From the NCBI RefSeq assembly GCF_004167675.1, contig NZ_SEZQ01000001.1: a stretch of DNA of 64,000 nucleotides; one strand, given 5' to 3'. A program made the position numbers and the translations under genes. The notes below the pieces were generated by a model. The model searched no databases and was not told the DNA's origin. It saw only the letters and a program-made list of their open reading frames with translations. Numbering within the stretch: position 1 is the first letter of the stretch; the number at the start of each line of letters is the position of its first letter. Shown in pieces: positions 34,663 through 44,753 of the stretch. This stretch comes from Aliivibrio finisterrensis_A. Its GTDB lineage: Bacteria; Pseudomonadota; Gammaproteobacteria; Enterobacterales; Vibrionaceae.

Positions 34663-36384
34663 TTAAAAACGTTGCCACAATTGATGGTATGCGCCTTTCA
34701 GCGATAGCAGTGTACTGTGTGTGCCTTGCTCTACAATTTCACCGTGGTCCATTAAGCAAATATTATCCATTTGCTCAAGGTTCACTAAACGGTGGGTAAT
34801 AAAGACAACCGTCTTATCTTTAATGTGCTCATTTAAAACTGACATGATTTGTTGCTCTGTTTTCTGATCTAACCCTTCGGTTGGCTCATCCAATAAAACA
34901 ATAGGAGCATTGTGCAGTAATGCGCGAGCAATACCTACTCGACGACGCTCACCACCAGAAAGTTGACGGCCACCGTCGCCAAGCCACGTATTTAAGCCTT
35001 CGTCAGGAGTAAGATCGTCTAGGCCAACTTTACTTAGTGTATTAATTAACTCTTCATCGCTTGCGGTATCGTTGGCAAGTAAAAGATTATCCCTTAATGA
35101 ACCATTAAGAATATCAACACGTTGGCTAACAACCGACATTGCACTGCGTAAGCTTGATTCTTTCCACTTAGGTAGTTGAACACCATCAATATAAATTGCC
35201 CCTGATTTCGGGTCCCATTGACGAGTCAATAATTGCAGAAGGGTTGATTTTCCTGATCCTGTTTGGCCGACAATTGCCATTTTTTGGCCGGCCAGTAAAT
35301 CTAATGAAATGTGTTTAATCGCATCGGTATCAGCATCTAGGTATTGGTAACTTATATCTGAAATCGTTAAATTACCTTTTATCTCTTGAGTCACGCCATT
35401 GTCATCAAAAACAGTATCAGGTTCTGCTGTGATAATTTCATTTAATCGACGAGCAGAGCTTAACGTTTGTCCTAGATATTGAAAAGCACCAGCAATTGGC
35501 ATTAATAATTCAAAGCTTGCCATCGTTGCAAAGGCAATCATTGCGACCATTGGGTCTGGTGTCATACCGGCAATGCCATCGGCAGAGATCCACAACATTA
35601 GCAGTAGAGTCCAGCCATTAGCTAAAAGCAATAATCCATTTGCTAAGCCAGTTAACGTTGCCATGTGACGTTGATTTGATAGCAGTGCGACTTGAGCATC
35701 TAAAATACGTTGTTGGTATTGCTCTTCAGCACCAAAGATACGCAGTTCAGCGTTACCCTGAAGCCAATCTAAGGTTTTAATTCTTAAGGTGGCTTTATTG
35801 TGTGTCAGATCTGCACCGTTTTGTTTACCTAGTTTATAAAACAGGGTTGGCCAGATAAGGAGCAGTGCAAATAAAATAGCACCAAGGGTAAGACCAATAG
35901 TGACATCAAACCACGCAAGAAAAGCGGTTAAGCCAATAATGCCCAATGTACCCACAATTATAGGGCTGATAAGTCGTAGGTAGACATGATCCATCGCATC
36001 TACATCTGCTACGAGACGGTTTAATAAGTCGGCATCACGCAGCTTTGAAAAGCGGCCTGGAATGAGTGGTATTAACTTTTTAAAGAAGAAAATACGCAGT
36101 TCAGTTAGGAGCTTAAAGGTCGCATTATGGCTTACTACTCGTTCACCCCAGCGTCCTGCTGTTCGACCAATAGAGAAACCACGTACAGCGCCTGCAGGTA
36201 ACATGTAATTAAAGGTTTCGCGAGCAATAGTTAATCCAGCAATCGCTGAGGCTGAAATAAACCAACCAGAAAGCGTTAATAAGCCTATTGATGCAAACAA
36301 AGTAGCAAAGCTAAGTAGCATACCTAAAGTTAGGCCGAACCAGTGTTTTTTATATAATTTAATATAAGGCAGTAAATCACGCAT
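34663..36384 (-). CDS. cydC: Heterodimeric ABC exporter CydDC, subunit CydC
   Basis: Half of the CydDC exporter that moves cysteine/glutathione and heme-related thiols to the periplasm and is needed for cytochrome bd assembly. The 573 residues have six TMs (about 1-310), then an ATPase domain with Walker A GQTGSGKST (about 366), signature LSGGERRRVGIARALL (about 478) and Walker B IVLLDEPTEGLD. ATG 36384 gives the typical start MRDLLPYIKLYKKH and overlaps the cydD end by 8 nt. The frame extends 24 codons further upstream but inside cydD. Confidence 0.95.
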   Translation of the reverse strand: MRDLLPYIKLYKKHWFGLTLGMLLSFATLFASIGLLTLSGWFISASAIAGLTIARETFNYMLPAGAVRGFSIGRTAGRWGERVVSHNATFKLLTELRIFFFKKLIPLIPGRFSKLRDADLLNRLVADVDAMDHVYLRLISPIIVGTLGIIGLTAFLAWFDVTIGLTLGAILFALLLIWPTLFYKLGKQNGADLTHNKATLRIKTLDWLQGNAELRIFGAEEQYQQRILDAQVALLSNQRHMATLTGLANGLLLLANGWTLLLMLWISADGIAGMTPDPMVAMIAFATMASFELLMPIAGAFQYLGQTLSSARRLNEIITAEPDTVFDDNGVTQEIKGNLTISDISYQYLDADTDAIKHISLDLLAGQKMAIVGQTGSGKSTLLQLLTRQWDPKSGAIYIDGVQLPKWKESSLRSAMSVVSQRVDILNGSLRDNLLLANDTASDEELINTLSKVGLDDLTPDEGLNTWLGDGGRQLSGGERRRVGIARALLHNAPIVLLDEPTEGLDQKTEQQIMSVLNEHIKDKTVVFITHRLVNLEQMDNICLMDHGEIVEQGTHSTLLSLKGAYHQLWQRF

Positions 36385-38149
36385 CAAGATCACCTTGCTT
36401 TGGTTGTTTTGCGGCAAGCATGGTTGCAAATAAGCCGGAGTCTTTAATTTCATCAAATGAGCCAGATTGAACCACTTGGCCTTTATCCATAACTAGCACC
36501 GTATCCATTGCGTGCAATTGGTCTAGGCGATGACTGATCATCAGTGTTGTTAATCCTTGAGTTGCTTCGTCTAAGCTTTTCATAACTAGACGTTCACTTT
36601 TTGCATCAAGGCTGGCTGTTGGTTCATCTAAAATCCATAAACGACCTTGTTGTAAAAGCGCTCGAGCTAATGCTAGACGTTGAGCTTGCCCAACAGATAA
36701 TCCCCCAGAGCGATCTGAAATAGCGTGCTGGTAACCAAGCTCATCAATAAACTCATTGGCAAAGGCTTGTTTACTTGCTAAATCAAGTTGTTCTTGAGTT
36801 ATTCCTTGTTTACCTAAGGTAATATTCTCTTCAATAGTGCCATGAACTAGGGTTGGGTTTTGACCAACCCAGTTAATATCTTGATACCATTGTTTTTGAT
36901 TTAGTTCAGACAGTTCAGTGCCATTAATTTTGATGCTACCTTGATAAGGCAAGAAACCCAATATGGCATTAATTAAACTGGTTTTACCTGCGCCGCTTGG
37001 GCCAACTAAAGCCGTCTGAGAAGCTTCAAGCAAATGGAAGCTAATAGGGCCTAATAATCTTTTACCATCATGTGTTGTAACGATGAGTTCGGTAACTTGA
37101 ATATCAAGCGTTGTCGAATCAGACACTTTCTTATCACCATTTGTTTGCGTGTTGGTGTCTGTATTTAAGAATTCAACCAGAGATTCTGCGGCACCAATGG
37201 CCTGTGCTTTGGCATGATAAAATGTACCTAAATCTCGTAATGGTTGGTAAAACTCGGGGGCAAGAATAAGGATAAATAAACCAGTAAATAAGGTTACTGT
37301 GGTTCCATAATGTCCAAAATCTAACTCACCAATAAAAGTAAAACCAAAGTAGACCGCAACGATAGCAATAGAAATAGAGGTGAAGAACTCCAATACCGCT
37401 GATGATAAGAAAGCCAGCCTTAATACTTCCATCGTTCGTTTACGGAAGATCTCAGATGCGCCGTGTAAATGCTCGGTTTCTTGTTTTGTTTTATTGAATA
37501 AACGAATGGTCGTCATCGATTGTAGACGATCATAAAAGTGGCCTGATAGGCGTTGTAGTGCTTTAAAGTTACGACGGTTAGCATCTGCCGCTCCCATACC
37601 AACGAGCGCCATAAATAAGGGAACTAATGGTGCTGTTAATAAGAAAACTAAGCCAGCAGCCCAGTTTTGTGGGAAAACAACAATTAAAATAACGAAAGGA
37701 ATTAAAACAGAAAGAGACATCTGAGGAAGATAGCGAGAGAAAAAGTCCTGCATATCTTCGACTTGTTCAAGCAATAGTGTTGCCCAAGTGCCAGCTGGTT
37801 TCCCTTTAATGTAGGCAGGACCTAATTCTTGCAGTTTATCTAATATTAATTGACGAATATGAACGCGAATGTGCTCGCCACAACGATAACCTGCGACTTC
37901 ACGGCCCCAACTGCAGGCTGCACGAATAGCAACAATGGCAAGAATGGCAACAAAGTGGGGGATAAGTTCATATTTATCAACTTGTTCAATGATAAGTTGA
38001 TGCAAGATGTCAGCAAGTAATGCCGCTTGTGCTATGAGAAAAAGACTAGAAAGAAAGCCAAGCCCAATAGAGAGGGTTAGCCATTTTTTTGCAAGTTTAC
38101 TCTGACCTTTAAGCCATTGTCCTAACTCGCGTTGTTGATTTTTATCCAT
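36377..38149 (-). CDS. cydD: Heterodimeric ABC exporter CydDC, subunit CydD
   Basis: Partner of CydC. The 590 residues have six N-terminal TMs and an ATPase with Walker A GPSGAGKTS (about 379), signature LSVGQAQRLALARALL (about 487) and Walker B LWILDEPTASLDAKSE. The start codon is ATG 38149. It forms a two-gene unit with cydC (8-nt overlap). trxB lies upstream on the same strand after 152 bp with a terminator between, so cydDC has its own promoter. The thiol-export role fits the neighbouring thioredoxin reductase gene. Confidence 0.95.
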   Translation of the reverse strand: MDKNQQRELGQWLKGQSKLAKKWLTLSIGLGFLSSLFLIAQAALLADILHQLIIEQVDKYELIPHFVAILAIVAIRAACSWGREVAGYRCGEHIRVHIRQLILDKLQELGPAYIKGKPAGTWATLLLEQVEDMQDFFSRYLPQMSLSVLIPFVILIVVFPQNWAAGLVFLLTAPLVPLFMALVGMGAADANRRNFKALQRLSGHFYDRLQSMTTIRLFNKTKQETEHLHGASEIFRKRTMEVLRLAFLSSAVLEFFTSISIAIVAVYFGFTFIGELDFGHYGTTVTLFTGLFILILAPEFYQPLRDLGTFYHAKAQAIGAAESLVEFLNTDTNTQTNGDKKVSDSTTLDIQVTELIVTTHDGKRLLGPISFHLLEASQTALVGPSGAGKTSLINAILGFLPYQGSIKINGTELSELNQKQWYQDINWVGQNPTLVHGTIEENITLGKQGITQEQLDLASKQAFANEFIDELGYQHAISDRSGGLSVGQAQRLALARALLQQGRLWILDEPTASLDAKSERLVMKSLDEATQGLTTLMISHRLDQLHAMDTVLVMDKGQVVQSGSFDEIKDSGLFATMLAAKQPKQGDLDA

Positions 38150-38252
38150 AATATGAAGGCTTACGTTTTGTATTATTTTATCTACGTTACGATTTCTTTT
38201 TTAAGAATTTGAATATAAGAAACCATATGTACATCAGTAAAATAAGATGAGC

Positions 38253-38283
38253 AAAAGAAACCCGAAGTATTTGCTTCGGGTTT
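38253..38283 (-). terminator. Terminator of trxB
   Basis: On the minus strand, AAACCCGAAG and CTTCGGGTTT form a perfect 10-bp stem with a 6-nt loop, followed by the T-rich CTTTTGC. Confidence 0.7.
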
Positions 38284-38301
38284 AACGTTAACTTGGATAG
38301 T

Positions 38302-39267
38302 TTAACTTTCTTTTGCTTCTAACGCATCTAAAAAGCGCTCTGCATCTAATGCTGCCATACAACCAGTACCAGCAGAGGTAATTGCTTGGCGGTAATTGTG
38401 GTCCATGACATCGCCGGCAGCAAAAATACCTTCAATGCTGGTTTGAGTTGCATTGCCTTCAAGGCCTGATTTTACTTTGATATAGCCATTTTCCATATCA
38501 AGTTGACCATTGAAAATAGAGGTATTTGGTTGATGACCGATAGCAATGAATGCGCCCATGACTTCTAAGTCTTCAGTTGCGTCTGATTTTGTGTCTTTTA
38601 ATCTTACGCCTGTTACACCCATATCGTCACCGAGTACTTCTTCTAATGTACGGTCGGTATGAAGAATGATATTTCCGTTTTCTACTTTGTCCATTAGACG
38701 ATCAATTAAGATTTTCTCTGAACGGAATGAATCACGACGGTGAATTAGGTGAACTTCAGCCGCAATATTTGATAAGTATAATGCTTCTTCAACAGCGGTA
38801 TTACCGCCACCAACAACCGCTACTTTTTGGTTACGGTAGAAGAAACCATCGCAAGTTGCACAAGCTGAAACGCCACGGCCTTTAAATGCTTCTTCTGAGT
38901 CTAAGCCTAGATACTTAGCAGATGCACCTGTAGAGATAATTAATGCATCACACGTATATTCGCCAGAATCGCCCTTCAAACGGAAAGGACGTTGGCTAAA
39001 ATCGGTTTCATTAATATGATCAAAAATAATTTCAGTATTAAAACGCTCTGCGTGAGCTTTCATCTCTTCCATTAAGCCAGGACCTGTCATATCTGCAGCG
39101 CCGCCTGGCCAGTTTTCAACTTCTGTGGTGGTCGTTAACTGTCCACCTTGTTGCATACCTGTGATCATCACAGGATTAAGGTTCGCTCGAGCGGCATAAA
39201 CTGCGGCTGTGTAGCCTGCAGGGCCAGAGCCAAGGATCAATAATTTAGAATGCTTTACGTTGCTCAT
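38302..39267 (-). CDS. trxB: Thioredoxin reductase TrxB
   Basis: FAD/NADPH flavoenzyme that reduces thioredoxins (including the TrxC-like protein encoded at 48.2 kb). The 321 residues show FAD site GSGPAGYTAAVYAARA (13-28), redox centre Cys136-Ala-Thr-Cys139-Asp in SACATCDGFFYRN, NADPH site VVGGGNTAVEEALYLS (about 150-165) and the C-terminal FAD segment GIFAAGDVMDHNYRQA. Located next to ald and lrp as in other gammaproteobacteria. Confidence 0.97.
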   Translation of the reverse strand: MSNVKHSKLLILGSGPAGYTAAVYAARANLNPVMITGMQQGGQLTTTTEVENWPGGAADMTGPGLMEEMKAHAERFNTEIIFDHINETDFSQRPFRLKGDSGEYTCDALIISTGASAKYLGLDSEEAFKGRGVSACATCDGFFYRNQKVAVVGGGNTAVEEALYLSNIAAEVHLIHRRDSFRSEKILIDRLMDKVENGNIILHTDRTLEEVLGDDMGVTGVRLKDTKSDATEDLEVMGAFIAIGHQPNTSIFNGQLDMENGYIKVKSGLEGNATQTSIEGIFAAGDVMDHNYRQAITSAGTGCMAALDAERFLDALEAKES

Positions 39268-39369
39268 AAGATCTCCGAGCTAAAATCAATGAAAACAGAA
39301 AATAAGGGTAGGGAGCACTGAGGTGTTCATCATCCTTTAGTATCAGATGATTGTATGGAATTTATTGGC

Positions 39370-39399
39370 GTAAAGAAAGGGCGCCATAGTAGGTGCCCT
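39370..39399 (-). terminator. Terminator of ald
   Basis: On the minus strand, AGGGCACC pairs with GGCGCCCT (one G-U), 6-nt loop, followed by TTCTTTA. The T tract is interrupted. Confidence 0.6.
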
Positions 39400-39427
39400 C
39401 AAATGATTTGGTTATAGGATATGTCTT

Positions 39428-40546
39428 TTAAGCGGTAAGTGCTGTTTCTGGAGAGACATATTCTAAATCAAAGCTCTCTGCAACTTCTTTACATGTAACT
39501 TTACCGTGGATAACGTTTAAGCCATCTAAGAAGCCTTTGTCTTCAAGAAGTGCAGCTTTGTAGCCTTTATCTGCCAGCTTAATAATGTATGGAAGGGTTG
39601 CATTATTAAGTGCAAAAGTAGAGGTGCGCGCAACTGCACCTGGCATATTTGCGACACAATAATGAACCACTTCATCAACAATGTAGGTAGGGTCAGCGTG
39701 TGTTGTTGCATGAGAGGTCTCGAAACAACCGCCTTGGTCGATAGCAACATCAACTACAGCTGCCCCCGGTTTCATACGTTTAATATGATCTGCGGTAACC
39801 AGTTTAGGTGCTGCAGCCCCAGGAATAAGCACCGCACCAATAACTAAATCAGCTTCTAATACATGTTTTTCAATTGCATCAACGGTCGAATAAACCACTT
39901 TGGCACGGCCTTGGAACTCTTCATCTAAAGCACGAAGTGTATCAATGTTACGATCTAAAATCGTCACGTCAGCACGCATTCCAACCGCCATTCGTGCAGC
40001 ATTAGCACCAACAACACCACCGCCAACGACGACGACTTTTGCCGGTTCAACTCCAGGGACACCGCCTAAAAGTAAACCACGGCCTCCATTCGATTTTTCA
40101 AGAGTTTGGGCACCTGCTTGAATAGACATTCGCCCAGCAACTTCAGACATTGGTGCTAATAGTGGCAGACGACCCATATAATCTGTTACAGTCTCATATG
40201 CGATGCAGACAGCTTTACTCTTAATTAGGTCTTCAGTTTGTGGAAAATCTGGTGCAAGATGTAAATACGTGAATAAAATTTGCCCTTCACGTAGCATTGC
40301 TCGTTCAATTGCTTGTGGCTCTTTAACTTTAACAATCATGTCAGCTTGAGCAAAAACGTCTTCAGCTGTAGGAAGGATAGATGCGCCTACCGCGATGTAG
40401 TCATCGTCGGTAAAACCAATGCCAGAGCCTGCTTTTGTTTCGACAAAAACGGTATGGCCATGAGATATTAATTCGCGAACACTCGCTGGGATCATGCCAA
40501 CGCGGTATTCATGATTTTTTATTTCTTTAGGTACGCCAATGATCAT
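39428..40546 (-). CDS. ald: Alanine dehydrogenase
   Basis: NAD-dependent L-alanine dehydrogenase (alanine to pyruvate and ammonia). The 372 residues show IGVPKEIKNHEYRVGMIPASV (2-22) with substrate-binding Arg15, ETKAGSGIGFTDDDY (about 36-50), Lys74 in VKVKEPQ, active-site His96 in YLHLAPDF and the Rossmann loop VVVVGGGVVGANAARMA (about 170-186). It is divergent from lrp. Lrp-type control of ald is common in bacteria, and the 156-bp shared intergenic region is very AT-rich. Direct Lrp control is inferred only. Confidence 0.95.
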   Translation of the reverse strand: MIIGVPKEIKNHEYRVGMIPASVRELISHGHTVFVETKAGSGIGFTDDDYIAVGASILPTAEDVFAQADMIVKVKEPQAIERAMLREGQILFTYLHLAPDFPQTEDLIKSKAVCIAYETVTDYMGRLPLLAPMSEVAGRMSIQAGAQTLEKSNGGRGLLLGGVPGVEPAKVVVVGGGVVGANAARMAVGMRADVTILDRNIDTLRALDEEFQGRAKVVYSTVDAIEKHVLEADLVIGAVLIPGAAAPKLVTADHIKRMKPGAAVVDVAIDQGGCFETSHATTHADPTYIVDEVVHYCVANMPGAVARTSTFALNNATLPYIIKLADKGYKAALLEDKGFLDGLNVIHGKVTCKEVAESFDLEYVSPETALTA

Positions 40547-40702
40547 CCTGATTTCCTTTTATGTAATAGTTATTTTGACTGCTTGTAGGGTTTTTGTTTC
40601 GAATTTTTAACTAGTATAATTTGTAATTAGCAAAATTTGATGCTAAATATTAAAAAGTTGTAGTATATTTTTTTGCAAGGAAGTAATAAGGTGGAATAAA
40701 AA

Positions 40703-41194
40703 ATGGTAGATAATAAGAAACCTTCCAAGGATCTGGATCGTATCGATCGCAATATTTTAAATGAACTCCAGAAAGATGGACGAATTTCAAATGTTGAATT
40801 ATCTAAAAGAGTCGGCCTGTCGCCAACTCCGTGTTTAGAGCGTGTTCGTCGTTTAGAGCGTCAAGGATACATCAATGGCTATACTGCCTTGTTGAATCCA
40901 CAATATCTTGATGCATCATTATTGGTATTTGTTGAAATCACGCTTAATCGTGGTGCCCCAGATGTGTTCGAGCAATTTAACACAGCGGTTCAACTGCTAG
41001 ATGATATTCAAGAGTGTCACTTAGTTTCAGGTGATTTTGATTACCTTTTAAAGACTCGTGTATCAGATATGAGTGCTTATCGTCGTTTACTTGGTGATAC
41101 ACTATTGCGTCTTCCTGGTGTTAATGACACTCGTACTTATGTGGTAATGGAAGAAGTAAAACAAACCAATCATTTAGTGATTAAAACTCGCTAA
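40703..41194 (+). CDS. lrp: Leucine-responsive regulatory protein Lrp
   Basis: Global regulator of amino-acid metabolism that binds DNA as octamers or hexadecamers. The 163 residues have the helix-turn-helix at about 28-50 (SNVELSKRVGLSPTPCLERVRRLE) and the RAM/AsnC effector domain at about 70-155, including ECHLVSGDFDYLLKTRV. Near-identical in design to E. coli Lrp (164 residues). ATG 40703 has AAGGTGG at 8-nt spacing. It is divergent from ald and upstream of ftsK, the conserved trxB-lrp-ftsK order. Confidence 0.97.
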   Translation: MVDNKKPSKDLDRIDRNILNELQKDGRISNVELSKRVGLSPTPCLERVRRLERQGYINGYTALLNPQYLDASLLVFVEITLNRGAPDVFEQFNTAVQLLDDIQECHLVSGDFDYLLKTRVSDMSAYRRLLGDTLLRLPGVNDTRTYVVMEEVKQTNHLVIKTR

Positions 41195-41301
41195 TTGAAT
41201 CAAGGTAGTAAATTAGAGATTTTTCTTTCTTTAATTTACAAAATCTTGAAGAGCTTAAAGGCGATTAGGTATATTCTATCTAATACGCTTTTAAGTAATG
41301 A

Positions 41302-41332
41302 CGAGCGGCGTTCTGCCGCTCGACTTGTTTTT
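41302..41332 (+). terminator. Terminator of lrp
   Basis: CGAGCGGC and GCCGCTCG form a perfect 8-bp stem with a 5-nt loop, followed by ACTTGTTTTT. Confidence 0.7.
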
Positions 41333-41433
41333 AATTTCTATAGATTTAGTGATCCTTGCTTCTTTTCTCTTAAATGCATTCACCATAGTGAGAGGGATGA
41401 CTAAATCTAAGCACAGTAACATTGGATAGTATT

Positions 41434-44400
41434 TTGTTTACAAAGATTAAAGAAAAGATTTCAGAAAGAAAAATGCAGCTGAGTACACTAAAAGTTGAAG
41501 CGGTTGCTGAGCCTGATAAAGAGCGATTGAATGGTAATCAGCGTTTACAAGAGGCGTGTTTTATCGTTGGCTTATTAGCAACGATTTTTATTACTATCTC
41601 TTTATTTAGCTTTAATCCTGCAGATCCATCATGGACTCAAACATCATGGACTGGAACCGTAGAAAACGTAGGCGGGTCATTTGGCGCGTGGATAGCAGAT
41701 ACGCTTTTCTTTGCCTTTGGGTCTTTGGCTTATTTACTACCAGTAATCTTACTTGGTTGCACTTGGATAGCTTTTCGTAAAAAAGAGCGAGCGGAAAATG
41801 AAGAGTTAGATCTTATGATGATCGGAACTCGTATTCTAGGCTTACTTATACTCTTTTTAACTAGTTGTGCATTAGCTGATACAAGCTTCGATGATTTATG
41901 GTATTTCTCATCAGGTGGTGTGGTTGGTGATGTCTTGACAAGCATAACAACGCCTATTTTGAATTTACTTGGTTCAACGCTTATCTTTATGTTCTTGTGG
42001 GGAGCTGGCTTGACGCTATTCACAGGGGTCTCTTGGCTAACTATTGTTGATAACCTTGGTGGTTTCGCACTAGAAGGGATCAGAAGTATTGTTAATAAAG
42101 TGAGAAAAACCGAAGACGAAACGTACCAAGTCGAACATGAACATCGTCATGAAGAGAAAGAGGATGACGCTGGATTTTCGAAAGCGGTAGACTCATTTGA
42201 GACACCTAAAATTTCTTCTCGTGAGTTATCTATGTTTGCCAATGCTCCGCAGGAAATGCAAACAAGTAATGTTGACCACTTTGAAAGAGAGGCTGCTTAT
42301 TCTGATGATCCTCTATTCTCGACAGTAAATGAATCTGTTTCTGAACCTATCGTTGAGTTGACGGAAACGACACCAGTTGTGGAAATAGAAAGTGCGGATA
42401 CTGACAGTATTTATAGTTCTGTAGACGCACCTGTTTATTCTATGGCACCACAAGAGCAGATCGTCCCTGAGAGCTTAGAAGATGGTATTAATTTATCTAT
42501 GCGCAGTAACGCGACTATTGCAGAGCTGGATAATGAAGCATTAGTCCAAGATCCGTTATTAAGTCAAGTAAACGCTGAGCAGTCATTCCCTACAGCTACT
42601 GTTGCCACAGTGAGTTCAGCGGCAATGGTTGCTGATTCTGAAGCGAGTATACTTGAGTCATTGAGTTCACAATATAATGAACAATACGGAAATGAGTTTG
42701 AGAACCCAGTATTTGATAATGATCTTGAGGAAATATCAGACAGAGCGGTATCCGTTGATCCTTCTATTGAGCTTGAAGATAACCTCGATGAGAAAGAGGG
42801 AATTGATGCTCCTAATGAATCGAGTTTCTCAGCACTTGAGCAAGAAGTTGAAATTGAAGACTTAAAACAAGAAGAATCATTCAATGCATTAGAAGAAGAA
42901 ACGCTACCTGCATTTAGCGCCGTTGAAGAGGTGCAACCTGAAACGCTTAATGAATTACACATTAATGCGTTCGATTCTTCTACAGAAGAGATTGAAACTG
43001 TTGAAATAGAAGAAAGTGAGCTTCCTCATTTGTCTGCGAGAAGTGTTACGATTGAAGACGCTAGAGACGAAGAGCTAACAGTTGAAGAAGAGCCTACACA
43101 TTCAGATGCGGATATTGCTGCGTTCCAAGCATTAGTTGCTAAAGAAAAAGCCACTCAGGCGGCATTGCAAAATCCGTTTTTAGTTAATTCAGAGCCTAAT
43201 TTACCGAAACCAACATCTCCGATGCCGACCTTGGATTTGTTATTTGCTCCAGATACCCGTGCAGAAATGGAATCTCGAGAATCACTAGAGCATACCGCTC
43301 GTTTGGTTGAAGCAAAACTGGCGGATTACAAAATTAAAGCACGAGTGGTGGATATCTTTCCAGGTCCTGTGATCACACGATTTGAGCTAGATTTAGCGCC
43401 TGGTGTAAAAGTCAGCCGTATTTCTGGTTTAGCAACCGATTTAGCGCGTTCTTTATCGGCAATGGCAGTGCGTGTTGTTGAAGTGATCCCGGGTAAGCCT
43501 TATGTTGGCCTAGAGTTGCCTAACTTTAATCGTCAAACGGTATTTTTCTCTGATGTGGTTGGCAGTGATACATTTAAAAATGCAAAATCGCCAACAACCG
43601 TCGTTATGGGGCTTGATATTGCCGGTGAAGCGGTTATTGCTGATTTAGCTAAAATGCCTCACGTACTGGTTGCTGGTACAACTGGTTCTGGTAAATCGGT
43701 TGGTGTAAACGTCATGATTTTGAGTGTGTTGTATAAAGCGACCCCAGAAGATGTACGTTTTATCATGATCGATCCAAAAATGTTGGAACTTTCTGTCTAT
43801 GAAGGAATCCCACATCTATTGACTGAAGTTGTTACTGACATGAAAGATGCAGGTAATGCATTACGTTGGTGTGTTGGTGAAATGGAACGTCGTTATAAAT
43901 TAATGTCAGCGTTAGGGGTCCGTAACCTACAAGGCTTTAATGATAAATTGAAAATGGCAGCAGCAGCAGGGCACCCAATTCATGATCCGTTATGGAAACC
44001 GGGTGACAGTATGGATGAGATGCCACCATTGTTAGAAAAATTACCAGCTATCATTGTTATCGTTGATGAGTTTGCCGATTTGATGATGGTTGTAGGTAAG
44101 AAAGTAGAAGAGTTGATTGCTCGTTTGGCTCAGAAAGCCCGTGCAGCAGGTATTCACTTAATCTTGGCAACCCAACGCCCATCGGTGGATGTTATTACTG
44201 GTTTGATTAAAGCAAACATTCCAACCCGAGTAGCATTTACGGTATCAACTAAGACCGATTCTCGAACTATTCTTGACCAAGGCGGTGCTGAATCCTTACT
44301 TGGTATGGGTGATATGTTGTATCTGGCTCCGGGCTCTAACCATACCGTTCGTGTGCACGGTGCGTTTGCATCAGATGATGATGTGCATGCAGTTGTAAAT

Positions 44401-44712
44401 GATTGGAAAGCACGTGGTCGTCCAAATTACATTGATGCCATTACTAAAAGTGAGCAAGGGGCGGAATCTTTACTTCCAGGTGAGAAATCGGAAGGCGAAG
44501 AAGAGCTAGACCAATTGTTTGATCAAGTGGTTGAGTTTGTAACCACTTCACGTCGTGGCTCTGTATCTGGAGTTCAACGTCAATTTAGAATTGGTTATAA
44601 CCGTGCTGCTCGTATTGTTGAGCAATTAGAAGCGCATGGAATCGTAAGTACTCCGGGCCATAATGGTAACCGTGAAGTGATAGCCCCACCTCCAGTAGGC
44701 AGTGGCGATTAA
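41434..44712 (+). CDS. ftsK: DNA translocase FtsK
   Basis: Septal DNA pump that clears chromosome ends at division and activates XerCD at dif. There are about 1092 residues: four N-terminal TMs (about 35-220), a long acidic Ser/Glu-rich linker (about 225-610), a RecA-like motor with Walker A GTTGSGKS (about 750) and Walker B IIVIVDEFADL, and a C-terminal gamma winged helix (about 1020-1085) that reads KOPS. The linker is the variable part of the family. The start is uncertain: TTG 41434 (GGA 7 nt upstream, protein beginning MFTKIKEK) seems best. TTG 41422 and ATG 41473 are alternatives, and the ATG at 41397 is out of frame and stops after ten codons. Confidence 0.93.
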   Translation: MFTKIKEKISERKMQLSTLKVEAVAEPDKERLNGNQRLQEACFIVGLLATIFITISLFSFNPADPSWTQTSWTGTVENVGGSFGAWIADTLFFAFGSLAYLLPVILLGCTWIAFRKKERAENEELDLMMIGTRILGLLILFLTSCALADTSFDDLWYFSSGGVVGDVLTSITTPILNLLGSTLIFMFLWGAGLTLFTGVSWLTIVDNLGGFALEGIRSIVNKVRKTEDETYQVEHEHRHEEKEDDAGFSKAVDSFETPKISSRELSMFANAPQEMQTSNVDHFEREAAYSDDPLFSTVNESVSEPIVELTETTPVVEIESADTDSIYSSVDAPVYSMAPQEQIVPESLEDGINLSMRSNATIAELDNEALVQDPLLSQVNAEQSFPTATVATVSSAAMVADSEASILESLSSQYNEQYGNEFENPVFDNDLEEISDRAVSVDPSIELEDNLDEKEGIDAPNESSFSALEQEVEIEDLKQEESFNALEEETLPAFSAVEEVQPETLNELHINAFDSSTEEIETVEIEESELPHLSARSVTIEDARDEELTVEEEPTHSDADIAAFQALVAKEKATQAALQNPFLVNSEPNLPKPTSPMPTLDLLFAPDTRAEMESRESLEHTARLVEAKLADYKIKARVVDIFPGPVITRFELDLAPGVKVSRISGLATDLARSLSAMAVRVVEVIPGKPYVGLELPNFNRQTVFFSDVVGSDTFKNAKSPTTVVMGLDIAGEAVIADLAKMPHVLVAGTTGSGKSVGVNVMILSVLYKATPEDVRFIMIDPKMLELSVYEGIPHLLTEVVTDMKDAGNALRWCVGEMERRYKLMSALGVRNLQGFNDKLKMAAAAGHPIHDPLWKPGDSMDEMPPLLEKLPAIIVIVDEFADLMMVVGKKVEELIARLAQKARAAGIHLILATQRPSVDVITGLIKANIPTRVAFTVSTKTDSRTILDQGGAESLLGMGDMLYLAPGSNHTVRVHGAFASDDDVHAVVNDWKARGRPNYIDAITKSEQGAESLLPGEKSEGEEELDQLFDQVVEFVTTSRRGSVSGVQRQFRIGYNRAARIVEQLEAHGIVSTPGHNGNREVIAPPPVGSGD

Positions 44713-44753
44713 TCGAATTGGTATTATTTTTATTAGATAAGTGAAAATTATTG

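Noticed and set aside
36385..36456. Longer cydC reading starting inside cydD
   Set aside because: The 24 extra residues do not resemble CydC, whose normal start matches ATG 36384 with a ribosome-binding site.
41397..41429. ATG at 41397 as ftsK start, implying a frameshift
   Set aside because: This frame stops after ten codons, and in-frame TTG starts downstream give a normal FtsK N-terminus, so no frameshift is needed.
42564..42962. Long antisense frame (132 codons) opposite the ftsK linker
   Set aside because: It arises from the biased Glu/Ser-rich codons of the linker and has no ribosome-binding site or neighbour logic.
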